From Dyella sp. OK004 (GTDB taxonomy: Bacteria > Pseudomonadota > Gammaproteobacteria > Xanthomonadales > Rhodanobacteraceae): a stretch of DNA of 64,000 nucleotides. The notes under the pieces were generated by a model. That model did no database searches. It saw only the letters and a list, made by a program, of their open reading frames with translations, and had not been told where the DNA came from. Both the position numbers and the translations under genes were made by a program. Positions 8,324 to 16,426 of this stretch are shown here, piece by piece. The stretch spans positions 186,001 through 250,000 of the forward strand of contig NZ_FOZI01000002.1 of assembly GCF_900114495.1 (NCBI RefSeq), in the 5' to 3' direction. The first letter of the stretch is position 1; the number at the start of each line of letters is the position of its first letter.

Positions 8324-9124
8324 GACCAGAACTACGTGTCGAAAAACAACACTCCTCCTATTGCCCTCACCATCGCCGGCTCCGACTCCGGCGGTGGTGC
8401 CGGCATCCAGGCCGACCTGAAGGCCTTCCATGCGCGTGGCGTGCATGGTCTTTCGGTGATTGCCGCGATCACGTCGCAAAACACCCGCGGCGTCACCGCA
8501 GTGCATCCCGTACCGCTCGCTCATATCCGCAGCCAGCTGGCTGCGGTGTTCGATGATTTCCCCATCGCCGCGGTAAAGACCGGCATGCTCGGCAATGCCG
8601 CCATCACGCGCCTGATCGCGCGCGAGATGCGCCTGCGCAAGCCGGCCTGGCTGGTGGTGGATCCGGTGATGATCGCCACTAGTGGCTCGCGGCTGCTGAC
8701 TGAAGACGCGATCGGCGCGATGGTCGATCAACTGATACCGCTCGCCGATCTCATTACCCCCAATCTGCCGGAGGCCGAGGCGTTGCTGGGCCGACCAATC
8801 CGCAGCGCCAATGACTTTGCCCAGGCCGGCGAAGACCTGCTCGAACTGGGCGCAGGCGCCGTCCTGCTGAAGGGCGGCCACGCCAAGGGCAGCGAGGTGA
8901 TCGATCGCCTCTACGACGAGCGAGGCGTATTGGAGCTGCGTCATCCGCGTCTGCGCGTGGAAGGCCACGGCACCGGCTGCACACTGGCCTCGGCCATCGC
9001 CGCCGAATTGGCAAAAGGCGTCTCGCTGCGCGTGGCTGTGCGCCGCGCGGCGGATTATGTCCATCGCGCCCTGGCGCAAAGCTACCGTCCCGGCGGCGGC
9101 GAGGTTCATGTGCTGAGGCATTGA
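8318..9124 (+). CDS. thiD: Hydroxymethylpyrimidine/phosphomethylpyrimidine kinase ThiD
   Basis: ThiD phosphorylates HMP and HMP-P in thiamine synthesis and salvage. Family marks are [20 protein letters not shown] near the N-terminus, the ribokinase-fold [14 protein letters not shown] anion hole with catalytic Asp replaced in the usual ThiD manner, and [14 protein letters not shown]. The ATG at 8318 sits inside a hairpin. A GTG at 8336, seven codons on and closer to where homology begins, may be the real start. I see no TPP riboswitch upstream. The gene is followed by lpxO after 55 bases. Confidence 0.95.
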   Translation: MPDQNYVSKNNTPPIALTIAGSDSGGGAGIQADLKAFHARGVHGLSVIAAITSQNTRGVTAVHPVPLAHIRSQLAAVFDDFPIAAVKTGMLGNAAITRLIAREMRLRKPAWLVVDPVMIATSGSRLLTEDAIGAMVDQLIPLADLITPNLPEAEALLGRPIRSANDFAQAGEDLLELGAGAVLLKGGHAKGSEVIDRLYDERGVLELRHPRLRVEGHGTGCTLASAIAAELAKGVSLRVAVRRAADYVHRALAQSYRPGGGEVHVLRH

Positions 9125-9179
9125 GCCCGCCGGCCAGGGGGTAGAATGGCCGCCGATTTCATTGAGCGCCTAGTCCCAC

Positions 9180-10124
9180 ATGATTCTTGCCCCGCGCCTG
9201 ATCCTGCTGACCCTCTTCGCACTGTTCGCTCTTTGCGTACTGGTGGTGCATCTGCGCGGGCGCGCCCGGTTGCGCTTCGACCGGCAGCTGGTGGATCACT
9301 CGGCGATTTTCGCGCCGTACAATTTGCTGATGTACGCCTTCTCGGCCGTACCCGCGCGCCCGATTCTTGACCGGCGCGGCTTCCCGCAACTCGATCTGCT
9401 GCAGGCGAACTGGCAGGCGATCCGCGAAGAAGCGCTGCATCTGTTTGACGAAGGCTTTATCCGCGCGGCGGAAAAGCACAACGACGCGAGCTTCAACAGC
9501 TTCTTCAAGCAGGGCTGGAAGCGCTTCTATCTCAAGTGGTACGGCGAACCGCTGGCTTCCGCCGAGACGCTGTGCCCGCAAACCGTGAAGCTGCTCAACG
9601 CCATTCCCAGCGTGAAGGCGGCGATGTTTGCGCTGCTGCCGCCGGGCAGCAAACTTAATCCGCATCGCGATCCGTTCGCCGGTTCGCTGCGCTATCACCT
9701 GGGCCTGATCACGCCGAACTCCGAGGACTGCCGCATCTTCGTCGATGGCGAAATGCATTACTGGGGCGATGGCAAGGACGTGGTGTTTGACGAAACCTAT
9801 GTGCACTGGGCGGAGAACCGCACCGACCAGACCCGCGTGATCCTGTTCGCCGACGTTGAGCGTCCGCTGCGCACGCGTTGGATGAACGCGATCAACCATC
9901 GAGTGGGGGCTTTTATGGGCAAGATCACCGCCTCGCCGAACACCGAGTCGCCGGAGGAGAAGACCGGCTTCGTCAACCGCATATTCGCCTTGAACCAGCG
10001 CAGCCGCGATCGCAGCCGCGCGTTCAAAAAGAAGCATCCCAAACTGTTCCGCGTCCTGAAATACATCGGCATCGTGCTGATGATCTGGCTGGTGTTCCTG
10101 GCGCCGTATCCGTTCTTTCGTTAG
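9180..10124 (+). CDS. lpxO: LpxO-like aspartyl/asparaginyl beta-hydroxylase family dioxygenase
   Basis: A membrane-associated 2-oxoglutarate/Fe(II) dioxygenase that in LpxO adds a 2-hydroxyl to a lipid A acyl chain. The 314 residues start with a transmembrane helix (about 3-25) and end with a second (about 290-312, LMIWLVFLAPYPFF). The iron triad is His162, Asp164 (NPHRDPF) and His209 (YVHWAENR), with Arg219 placed to bind 2-oxoglutarate. The C-terminal region carries many arginines and lysines facing the cytoplasm. The LpxO name is by domain layout; a peptide substrate is not excluded. Confidence 0.85.
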   Translation: MILAPRLILLTLFALFALCVLVVHLRGRARLRFDRQLVDHSAIFAPYNLLMYAFSAVPARPILDRRGFPQLDLLQANWQAIREEALHLFDEGFIRAAEKHNDASFNSFFKQGWKRFYLKWYGEPLASAETLCPQTVKLLNAIPSVKAAMFALLPPGSKLNPHRDPFAGSLRYHLGLITPNSEDCRIFVDGEMHYWGDGKDVVFDETYVHWAENRTDQTRVILFADVERPLRTRWMNAINHRVGAFMGKITASPNTESPEEKTGFVNRIFALNQRSRDRSRAFKKKHPKLFRVLKYIGIVLMIWLVFLAPYPFFR

Positions 10125-10128
10125 GCCC

Positions 10129-10155
10129 AGTCACATTTCGGGTGCTTGATACGTC
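10129..10155 (+). promoter_or_regulatory. ECF41-type promoter upstream of the sigma factor gene
   Basis: AGTCACA (10129-10135), a 16-base spacer, then CGTC (10152-10155). This matches the published ECF41 promoter pattern TGTCACA/CGTC as I recall it, and lies 29 bases before the sigma ATG. It suggests autoregulation. A second copy with the same spacing precedes the next gene. Confidence 0.75.
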
Positions 10156-10184
10156 CTGGCGTTATCCCCGCCCAGGAGCCTCCG

Positions 10185-11087
10185 ATGGACGCACAAACCG
10201 CTCTCTTCCAGCAGCATCGCCAGCGCCTGTTCGGCCTCGCCTACCGTATGCTGGGCCGGCCGGCCGACGCGGAAGACGTGCTGCACGACACCTGGCTGCG
10301 CTGGCATGAGCAAGACACCGCCAAGCTGGACAATCCAGAGGCCTGGCTGGTCACCGTCACCACCCGCCTCGCCCTGGATCGCCTTCGCCGCGCCAAGACC
10401 GAGCGCGAGCACTACACCGGTCCGTGGCTGCCCGAACCGCTGGAGCCCACCGAAGAGGAGGCGCCTTCGGACCACGTCGAGCGTGCCGAGACCTTGAGCC
10501 TGTCCTTCCTGCTGCTGCTCGAGCGGCTGAGCGCGGAGGAGCGCGCCGCCTTCCTGCTCAAGGAGGTATTCGATTACAGCCACGCGGAGACCGCCGCCAT
10601 CCTGGGCATCAACGAGGAGGCCTGCCGCCAGCGTGTGCATCGCGCCAAGACGCGCCTACGCGACGGACGCCCGCGCTTTCAGGTCAATCCGGCGATGCAG
10701 CAGCGCATGCTGCAACGCTTTGTCGCGGCACTGGAGCAGCCCTCACTGGATTCACTGCGCGCGCTGTTCGCCGAGGACGCGGTGCATCTTTCCGACGGTG
10801 GCGGCGTGGTGAGAGCCACGCTCCGTCCGCTGCATGGCGCCGACCGTCTCGCCCGCCTGTACCTGCAGATCGCCCTCAACGGTGCGGACATTCCGCAGCA
10901 GCGCGTATTGGGCACGCTCAACGGCGAGCCTGCACTGTTCCTGTGGAGCGAAGGCAAGTTGACCTCGGTGATGTGGGTGGAATGCGAGAACGATCGCATC
11001 ACTGAAATCCGCGCCATCCGGCATCCGGACAAACTGGCCCGCATCGAGGCTGTCACGAAATCGATGGGTGCTGCGTCCTTGCATTGA
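10185..11087 (+). CDS. ECF41-family sigma factor with fused SnoaL-like regulatory domain
   Basis: A 300-residue extracytoplasmic-function sigma factor. Region sigma2 spans about 1-75 (DAEDVLHDTWLRW) and sigma4 about 105-160 (LSAEERAAFLLKEVF...ETAAILG). It keeps the ECF41 marks: WLPEP linker at 81-85, DGGG at 204-207 and HPDKL at 280-284 in the C-terminal NTF2/SnoaL-like domain, which modulates activity in place of an anti-sigma. The ATG at 10185 follows a CAGGAG ribosome site; an earlier in-frame ATG at 10146 lies within the predicted promoter region and is rejected. It is followed by the carboxymuconolactone-decarboxylase-like gene typical of this family. Confidence 0.93.
   Translation: MDAQTALFQQHRQRLFGLAYRMLGRPADAEDVLHDTWLRWHEQDTAKLDNPEAWLVTVTTRLALDRLRRAKTEREHYTGPWLPEPLEPTEEEAPSDHVERAETLSLSFLLLLERLSAEERAAFLLKEVFDYSHAETAAILGINEEACRQRVHRAKTRLRDGRPRFQVNPAMQQRMLQRFVAALEQPSLDSLRALFAEDAVHLSDGGGVVRATLRPLHGADRLARLYLQIALNGADIPQQRVLGTLNGEPALFLWSEGKLTSVMWVECENDRITEIRAIRHPDKLARIEAVTKSMGAASLH
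11051..11077 (+). promoter_or_regulatory. ECF41-type promoter inside the sigma gene end, upstream of AhpD-like gene
   Basis: TGTCACG (11051-11057), a 16-base spacer, CGTC (11074-11077), ending 47 bases before the next ATG. The element is the same layout as the one at 10129-10155, but sits inside the last codons of the sigma gene. Confidence 0.75.
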
Positions 11088-11124
11088 ACGGCCAATACCG
11101 GCCGCTTTCTACTAGGAGCCTCCC

Positions 11125-11592
11125 ATGTCCCGTTTTGCCATCCAGAAGCACTACAACGCCCTCCAGCCGCTGTTCGCGCTCGGCAACAACATCCGCGCCA
11201 GCGGCCTGGAGAACTCCCTGACCGAGTTGGTGCTGATGCGCGCATCCCAGCTCAACGGCTGCGCCTACTGCCTCGACATGCACAGCAAGGATGCGCGTGC
11301 CGCCGGCGAGACCGAGCAGCGCCTGTACCTGCTGCCGGCCTGGCGCGAAGTGTCGCTGTACAACGAACGCGAGCGCGCCGCGCTGGCTTGGTGCGAAGCG
11401 CTGACTCACCTCGATCCGCACGACGCGGTGCCGGACGCCTTGTACGAACAGGCCCGCGCCCAGTTCGATGAAAACGAACTGGTCAACCTGACCCTGCTAG
11501 TGACCATGATCAACAGCTGGAACCGGATCAATGCCGCCGCGCGCACCGAGGCGGGCAGCTATCGGCCGGGGATGTATAAGACCGCGGCCTGA
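11125..11592 (+). CDS. ECF41-linked carboxymuconolactone decarboxylase/AhpD-like protein
   Basis: A 155-residue AhpD-fold protein, the usual genetic partner and target of ECF41 sigma factors. It has the redox motif NGCAYCLDMH with Cys46, Cys49 and His53, which in AhpD acts as a thiol-disulfide relay. The ribosome site AGGAG precedes the ATG. The gene is preceded by its own ECF41-type promoter and followed by a hairpin terminator. The natural substrate is unknown; alkylhydroperoxidase-like activity is likely by motif. Confidence 0.92.
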   Translation: MSRFAIQKHYNALQPLFALGNNIRASGLENSLTELVLMRASQLNGCAYCLDMHSKDARAAGETEQRLYLLPAWREVSLYNERERAALAWCEALTHLDPHDAVPDALYEQARAQFDENELVNLTLLVTMINSWNRINAAARTEAGSYRPGMYKTAA

Positions 11593-11633
11593 GCCTCGAG
11601 GGGTTCACCAGCCCCGGAACGCCTGCTTCAACC

Positions 11634-11660
11634 AAACCCTCTCCCGACGGGAGAGGGTTT
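11634..11660. terminator. Stem-loop after the ECF41 partner gene
   Basis: AAACCCTCTCCC, loop GAC, GGGAGAGGGTTT: a 12-bp stem ending in TTT. The CCCTCTCCC..GGGAGAGGG type is a frequent intergenic repeat in related genomes (recalled, not searched). Confidence 0.75.
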
Positions 11661-11824
11661 CACCTTGGGAGGGCGCGCGATCTACCGCCCCTAGCGACGT
11701 CCGAATCGGGCGAATCGCACCAGTACGCCGTTTTTGCACCGTACGATTCCGCCGGATCGGACGATGGACGGGCCCTTCGCACCCCAAGCTGGCCACCCCG
11801 ACTCACTGGAACCCGGCGGATACC

Positions 11825-13219
11825 ATGGCTTTGCGCATCCTGAAAATCACCCTCGCCACCGTGCTGGCGATCGTCCTGATCGCGGTCGTCTACATCAACA
11901 CGGCGGGCAAAGACCTGCTCTACACCGCCACCGGCTCGGTCAGCCGATCCCTGTGCGCGACAGCATTCGTCGCCGGGCTCGACCCGAACCAGATGTTCAA
12001 CGAAGAACAGCGGCCCCTGATGAGCAGCGTCGGCTGGGCGATCCACTACACCGTGGATCGCGCCCAGCGCGAGGTACGCACATCCTTGCTCGGCGGCTTT
12101 GCCGCCCGCGCCGTATTCCGCCCTGGCCTGGGCTGCCTGCTCGTCCATGGCGACGGCCCGGTGCCCGAAGCTGCCGGTTTTGAGCCGTCCCCCATCGCCA
12201 GCCCCTACCCACAGACGCCGGTCGAACCGGCCGACCCGGCCATCCGTCAGGCGCTCGATCGCGCCTTCGCCGAGCCCAACCCGGCCCACCCAAGGCTGAC
12301 AAAGGCGATGGTAGTGCTGCACGACGGCAAGCTGATCGCCGAGCGTTACGCGCCCGGCTACGGGCCGGACACGCCGATCTACGCTCACTCGCTGACCAAG
12401 TCGGTGGTCAACGCACTGGTCGGTGTACTGGTGCGGGAGGGCAAGCTAACGCTGGATCAAACCGCCCCCATCGCCGACTGGCGTGCACCGGCTGACCCGC
12501 GCCGCGCCATCACAGTCGATCATCTGCTGCGCATGGACAGCGGGCTGCCATTCGACGAAACCGAGAACACCGACGGCCCGCTCAGCCCGATGACGCGCAT
12601 GCTGTTCCTGGAACGCGACATGGCTGGCTACGCCGCGCGAACGCCACTCGCCCATCCTCCGGGCACAGTCTGGGGCTATAGCAACCTGAGCTATGTGTTG
12701 CTGTCGCGCATGATCCGCGATGCGGCCGGCGGCAGCGCGGTCGATACCGAGCGCTTCGCACGCCACGAACTGTTCGAACCGCTGGGGATGCGCAGCGTGG
12801 TGATCGAAACCGATGCGACAGGCACGCCAGTGGGATCGAGCAACGTCTATGCCTCCGCGAGAGATTTTGCCCGCTTTGGTGAGCTCTATCTTGACGATGG
12901 CGTGATCGACGGACGACGCATCCTGCCGCAAGGCTGGGTGGACTACAGCCACTCACAGACACTCAAGACCGGCTACGGCGCCGGCTTCTGGACCAACCTG
13001 GTGAACGAAGGCAGCGTGCCGGTATGGGATGCGCCCTGGGGCATGCCACAGCTGCCGAAGGATATGTTCTACGCGCGCGGCGCGTTCGGGCAGTACGTGG
13101 TGATCGTGCCGTCGGAACGGCTGGTGGTGGTGCGCATGGGCATCACGCTTTCGAACAGTACCGGCATCGGCGATGTGATCGCGGACATCATCAAGGCGCT
13201 GCACCGCCAACCGTCGTAG
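11825..13219 (+). CDS. Membrane-anchored serine hydrolase, class C beta-lactamase fold
   Basis: A 464-residue protein with an N-terminal anchor helix (about 4-24), an unusual region to about 135, then a beta-lactamase/esterase domain. SxxK is S189-L-T-K192 and YxN is Y285-S-N287; a recognisable KTG box is not evident. Such proteins are D-aminopeptidases, esterases or 6-aminohexanoate-dimer-hydrolase-like enzymes; the closest resemblance in arrangement (HSLTKSVVNALVG, RMDSGLPFD) is to the last group. The ATG at 11825 is chosen over an upstream frame lacking signal features. The 3' end overlaps the convergent AraC gene by 29 bases. Confidence 0.85.
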   Translation: MALRILKITLATVLAIVLIAVVYINTAGKDLLYTATGSVSRSLCATAFVAGLDPNQMFNEEQRPLMSSVGWAIHYTVDRAQREVRTSLLGGFAARAVFRPGLGCLLVHGDGPVPEAAGFEPSPIASPYPQTPVEPADPAIRQALDRAFAEPNPAHPRLTKAMVVLHDGKLIAERYAPGYGPDTPIYAHSLTKSVVNALVGVLVREGKLTLDQTAPIADWRAPADPRRAITVDHLLRMDSGLPFDETENTDGPLSPMTRMLFLERDMAGYAARTPLAHPPGTVWGYSNLSYVLLSRMIRDAAGGSAVDTERFARHELFEPLGMRSVVIETDATGTPVGSSNVYASARDFARFGELYLDDGVIDGRRILPQGWVDYSHSQTLKTGYGAGFWTNLVNEGSVPVWDAPWGMPQLPKDMFYARGAFGQYVVIVPSERLVVVRMGITLSNSTGIGDVIADIIKALHRQPS

Positions 13220-14318
13220 TGACCTTGCGATAGGCACTTGGCGTCTCGCCCACCTGCTTTTTGAAAGCGGCGTTGAAGGTCGACTTCGACGTGAAGCCGC
13301 AGGCGTAGGCGATATCTAGGATGGTGCGTGTGTCGTTGGTATCGGCCAGACGGACGCGCGCCGCCTCGATCCGCAGGCGGTTGATGTAATCCCAGAAACT
13401 GCCGCCGAGGCGGCGGTTGATCACGGCCGACACCAGGTATTCGGGATAGCCGCTGCGCTTGGCGACCTGCCCGATGGTCAGAGCGGGTTCGAAGTACAGC
13501 GCATCTGTCCCATCCATCAATTGCGCGAGCCGCGCCTCCACCGCCGTGAAGCGGGCATCGTCCTGAGCGGAACTTAGGGCCACTGCGTCGACTTCGTCGA
13601 CCACCGGCGTAGGTTCGGGCTCGGCGATGACCGGTGGCTGGCCAAGACTGAACCAGCCCACCACGCACACCCATGCCGCCACCGCGCCAAACAACAAGCC
13701 GTAGTTGACGATGGGCAGGCTCACCACCGCCTGCACGATGGCGATGAACCAGATCACGATCTGGCACCCCGCCATCGCATCGATCCAGCGCAGTGACATG
13801 CGGTCGGCATCGGAGCGTCGCTCGCGCAGGCGGCGCCGATAACGGTGTACCGACAGCAGCGCCGCCACCACGTAGGAAAGACTGTAGATAAACAGGGGAA
13901 TGTCGAACCACGCCCCGACCGACTTCTCGCCCGCAATCCACCGCGCGGACAACGCCTGCAACTGCGCGTGATCCATCACCCACACATAGCCGTTGAGCGC
14001 CACCATCACGCCAAAGCCAAGCAAGTGCACCGTGTCGCGCCACCGGAACCGGCGTGCCTGCGTCAGTGCACGCACGTAGAGAAAGAACAGGCTGCCGTAG
14101 AGGAATGGAAATAACGCCACGAAGCGATAAGCGCGAAACCATTCCGGCGACAGCAGATGCCAGTAGATCGCCTTCACGGCTAAATCGGCGCCGGTCAACG
14201 CCACCCACACCGCGAGCAGCCGGTTGGCATCGCGGTTGACCGGCCGACGCCACAACGCCAGCGCCAGCAAGGCGGCCTGCAAAGCGGCAGCAAGGTAGAG
14301 AAAAACCCAGAACGTCAT
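13191..14318 (-). CDS. Membrane-bound AraC-family transcription regulator
   Basis: A 375-residue protein with six to seven hydrophobic helices in residues about 1-225 and a C-terminal AraC/XylS DNA-binding domain. The latter shows two helix-turn-helix units: TIGQVAKRSGYPEYLVSAVIN and TILDIAYACGFTSKSTFNAAFKKQVGETPSAYR, split here as separate motifs. Such fused sensors respond to small ligands at the membrane. The signal and targets are unknown; the convergent serine hydrolase is a candidate neighbour only. A terminator separates it from the upstream isocitrate dehydrogenase gene. Confidence 0.9.
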   Translation of the reverse strand: MTFWVFLYLAAALQAALLALALWRRPVNRDANRLLAVWVALTGADLAVKAIYWHLLSPEWFRAYRFVALFPFLYGSLFFLYVRALTQARRFRWRDTVHLLGFGVMVALNGYVWVMDHAQLQALSARWIAGEKSVGAWFDIPLFIYSLSYVVAALLSVHRYRRRLRERRSDADRMSLRWIDAMAGCQIVIWFIAIVQAVVSLPIVNYGLLFGAVAAWVCVVGWFSLGQPPVIAEPEPTPVVDEVDAVALSSAQDDARFTAVEARLAQLMDGTDALYFEPALTIGQVAKRSGYPEYLVSAVINRRLGGSFWDYINRLRIEAARVRLADTNDTRTILDIAYACGFTSKSTFNAAFKKQVGETPSAYRKVTTTVGGAAP

Positions 14319-14395
14319 GCGCGCGATCGACCGGAGACAGGAAAGGTTTGACCGCTGATCCTAGCGACCCACCCGGCACCGATCCAGAAAACAAA

Positions 14396-14422
14396 AAAAG
14401 CCGCGGACATGCCGCGGCTTTT
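14396..14422 (-). terminator. Terminator of the isocitrate dehydrogenase gene
   Basis: On the minus strand AAAAGCCGCGG, loop CATGT, CCGCGGCTTTT, followed by a further T-run (seven A on the plus strand). It lies 22 bases past the stop. Confidence 0.92.
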
Positions 14423-14443
14423 CGTTTGGCAATGGAACGCCGA

Positions 14444-15457
14444 TCAGGCTTTGACGCGCTTGACGATAGCGTCACCAAACGTGGCGGTGCTGCCCTTGCC
14501 ACCAAGGTCCGGCGTCACGCTGTCGCGGTCGTTCGCCATGGTGTCGCGGATCGCCTGACGCACTTTGTTGCCCTTCTCCACCATGCCGAGGTGGTCGAGC
14601 ATGTCGGCAGCGGCCAGCAGCAGCGCGCAGGGATTGGCGACGCCCTTGCCGGCGATATCCGGCGCCGAGCCGTGCACCGCCTCGAAGATCGCCGCGCTCT
14701 CGCCAATGTTGTCGCCCGGGGCCAGGCCCAGGCCGCCAACCAGGCCAGCGCACAGGTCGGAGAGGATGTCGCCGAACAGGTTGGTGGTAACGATCACATC
14801 GAACTGCTCGGGCCTCATCACCAGCTGCATGCAGGTGTTGTCCACGATCATCTCGTTGAACTCGATCTGCGGGTATTCCTTGGCCACTTCGCGGGCGATG
14901 TTGAGGAACAGGCCCGAGCTTGTCTTCATGATGTTGGCCTTGTGCACGGCCGTGATCTTCTTGCGGCCCTTCTTCACCGCCATCTCAAAGGCATAGCGCA
15001 CGATGCGGGTGCTGCCCTTGCGCGTGTTGCGCACGATCGAGGTGGCGACTTCACCATCTTCGGACAGCGTCTGGCCTTCCGACAGATAGGCACCCTCGGT
15101 GTTCTCGCGCACCGTGATGATGTCGATGTTCTCGAAGCGTGCCTTGGTACCGGGGAAGCTGATCGCCGGACGCACGTTCGCGTACAGATCGAAGTGGCGG
15201 CGCAGGGTGACGTTGATCGAAGTGAAGCCACCGCCGATCGGCGTGGTCAGCGGGCCCTTGAGCGCGATCTTGTGCTTGGCGATGGTGTCCAGCGTCGCCT
15301 GCGGCAGCAGGTCGCCATGCTTTTCGAGCGCCACCATGCCGGCATCGACGAACTCGTAGGACAGGCCGCAGTCCAGCGCATCAAGCACGCGCAGCGTGGC
15401 GTTCATGATCTCCGGACCGATACCGTCACCAGGGATTACGGCGATGGTCTTGCTCAT
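14444..15457 (-). CDS. NAD-dependent isocitrate dehydrogenase (eukaryote-like type)
   Basis: A 337-residue beta-decarboxylating dehydrogenase that oxidises isocitrate to 2-oxoglutarate. Substrate residues appear in TSINVTLRRHFDLYANVRP and VRENTEGAYLSEGQ, and metal ligands in NLFGDILSDLCAGLVGG. A threonine/serine pair in SINVTLRR instead of the leuB loop, and NTEGAYLS, favour isocitrate over 3-isopropylmalate; homoisocitrate cannot be fully excluded. The coenzyme loop (VHGSAPDIAGKGVANP) with Asp fits NAD. The ATG at 15455-15457 has AAGGAG six bases upstream. It stands as its own transcription unit. Confidence 0.85.
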   Translation of the reverse strand: MSKTIAVIPGDGIGPEIMNATLRVLDALDCGLSYEFVDAGMVALEKHGDLLPQATLDTIAKHKIALKGPLTTPIGGGFTSINVTLRRHFDLYANVRPAISFPGTKARFENIDIITVRENTEGAYLSEGQTLSEDGEVATSIVRNTRKGSTRIVRYAFEMAVKKGRKKITAVHKANIMKTSSGLFLNIAREVAKEYPQIEFNEMIVDNTCMQLVMRPEQFDVIVTTNLFGDILSDLCAGLVGGLGLAPGDNIGESAAIFEAVHGSAPDIAGKGVANPCALLLAAADMLDHLGMVEKGNKVRQAIRDTMANDRDSVTPDLGGKGSTATFGDAIVKRVKA

Positions 15458-15613
15458 GGGGGAACTCCTTGGAGGAAAGAATCGAACAGCCCGACGCGGG
15501 GGTGCCGGACCATAAATCCTTTCAATTATCCCCGATGGCGCGTGAAGCGGCCAGTACGGAACCCGCGCGAAGCGTTGCAAATACTCGCATGGAGCGTTGC
15601 ATAACCTCGCACG

Positions 15614-15637
15614 GCGGGCCGGCAGTCACCGGCCCGC
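15614..15637 (-). terminator. Hairpin after the AhpD-like gene
   Basis: GCGGGCCGG (15614-15622), loop CAGTCA, CCGGCCCGC (15629-15637), just downstream of the gene ending at 15645 on the minus strand. There is no T-run. The rest of 15458-15613 holds only the promoter region of the dehydrogenase gene. Confidence 0.6.
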
Positions 15638-15644
15638 GCCTGCC

Positions 15645-16040
15645 TTAGCTATGGCTGTCGCAGCCTTCGGCCGCGGCCGGTTCGCCCGACTCCAGCTGGT
15701 CCAGGAAATCCACGGCGCGGCGCAGGTGCGGGATCACGATGGAACCGCCCACCACCAGGCCCACACTGAAGGTCTCGAAGAACTCTTCGCGGGTTACGCC
15801 GGCTTCCTTGCACTGGGCCACGTGGTAGCTGATGCAATCGTCGCAGCGCAGCACCATGGAGGCGACCAGACCCAACAGCTCCTTGGTCTTCACATCCAGC
15901 GCGCCGGGCTTGTAGGTCTGAGTGTCCAGCGCAAAGAAGCGGCGCACGACCTGATTGTCTTCAGCCAGAATCCGCTCATTCATGCGCTGGCGGAATGCGG
16001 TGAATTCGGCGATGCGGTCTTTGCCCTTGTCGGCGCTCAT
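15645..16040 (-). CDS. AhpD-like carboxymuconolactone decarboxylase family protein
   Basis: A 131-residue AhpD-fold protein with redox motif RCDDCISYH (Cys66, Cys69, His73), the layout of AhpD disulfide reductases. The start ATG overlaps the glutaredoxin stop by four bases (ATGA, 16037-16040), so the two are translated together. This pairing suggests that the glutaredoxin and this protein form a thiol relay for peroxide or organic hydroperoxide reduction. The link is inference; no peroxiredoxin partner is adjacent. Confidence 0.88.
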   Translation of the reverse strand: MSADKGKDRIAEFTAFRQRMNERILAEDNQVVRRFFALDTQTYKPGALDVKTKELLGLVASMVLRCDDCISYHVAQCKEAGVTREEFFETFSVGLVVGGSIVIPHLRRAVDFLDQLESGEPAAAEGCDSHS

Positions 16041-16300
16041 GCGGCGCTGCCCAGCAGCTCGGCCAGCTTGCCGCTGCGATCGGCGGCGACGAGATCGTCA
16101 AAGCCACCCACATGCTGGTCGTTGATGAAGATCTGCGGCACCGTACGGCGGCCGCCGCTGCGCGCCAGCATCAGTTCGCGCTGCGCGGGGTCGGTGTCGA
16201 TACGCACCTCGCTCCACTCCAGCCCTTTCGACTTCAGCAGGTTTTTGGCGGAGACGCAGTAAGGACATACGGCGGTGGAATAGACCTCGATCTTGGGCAC
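16037..16300 (-). CDS. grxC: Glutaredoxin 3 (GrxC type)
   Basis: An 87-residue dithiol glutaredoxin with active site CPYC (Cys12, Cys15) and the glutathione-binding segments TVPQIFIN and GGFDDL. The GTG start at 16298-16300 has GGAG seven bases upstream and gives the standard length; the longer frame from 16420 has an unrelated N-terminus and would leave almost no space from bepA, which starts divergently at 16427. It reduces protein and glutathione disulfides in the cytosol and is coupled to the AhpD-like gene. Confidence 0.94.
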   Translation of the reverse strand: MPKIEVYSTAVCPYCVSAKNLLKSKGLEWSEVRIDTDPAQRELMLARSGGRRTVPQIFINDQHVGGFDDLVAADRSGKLAELLGSAA

Positions 16301-16426
16301 GACGACACTCCGAAATAAAAAACGACCATGGCCGGCAAACTGAGGGCAAATGCCCCAAAAACAAGCCGATACCTCGATGAACCGACACCGCTGAATAGCG
16401 GTCACAAGTGATATTGTCACTCACCT

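Noticed and set aside
8276..8340. TPP riboswitch before thiD
   Set aside because: CTGAGA is present at 8286, but the rest of the THI box is absent and the space is filled by a plain hairpin.
6740..9121. Minus-strand open frame of 793 codons opposite phoH and thiD
   Set aside because: It runs antisense to two clear genes with strong motifs. High GC removes stops from this frame. No domain is recognisable.
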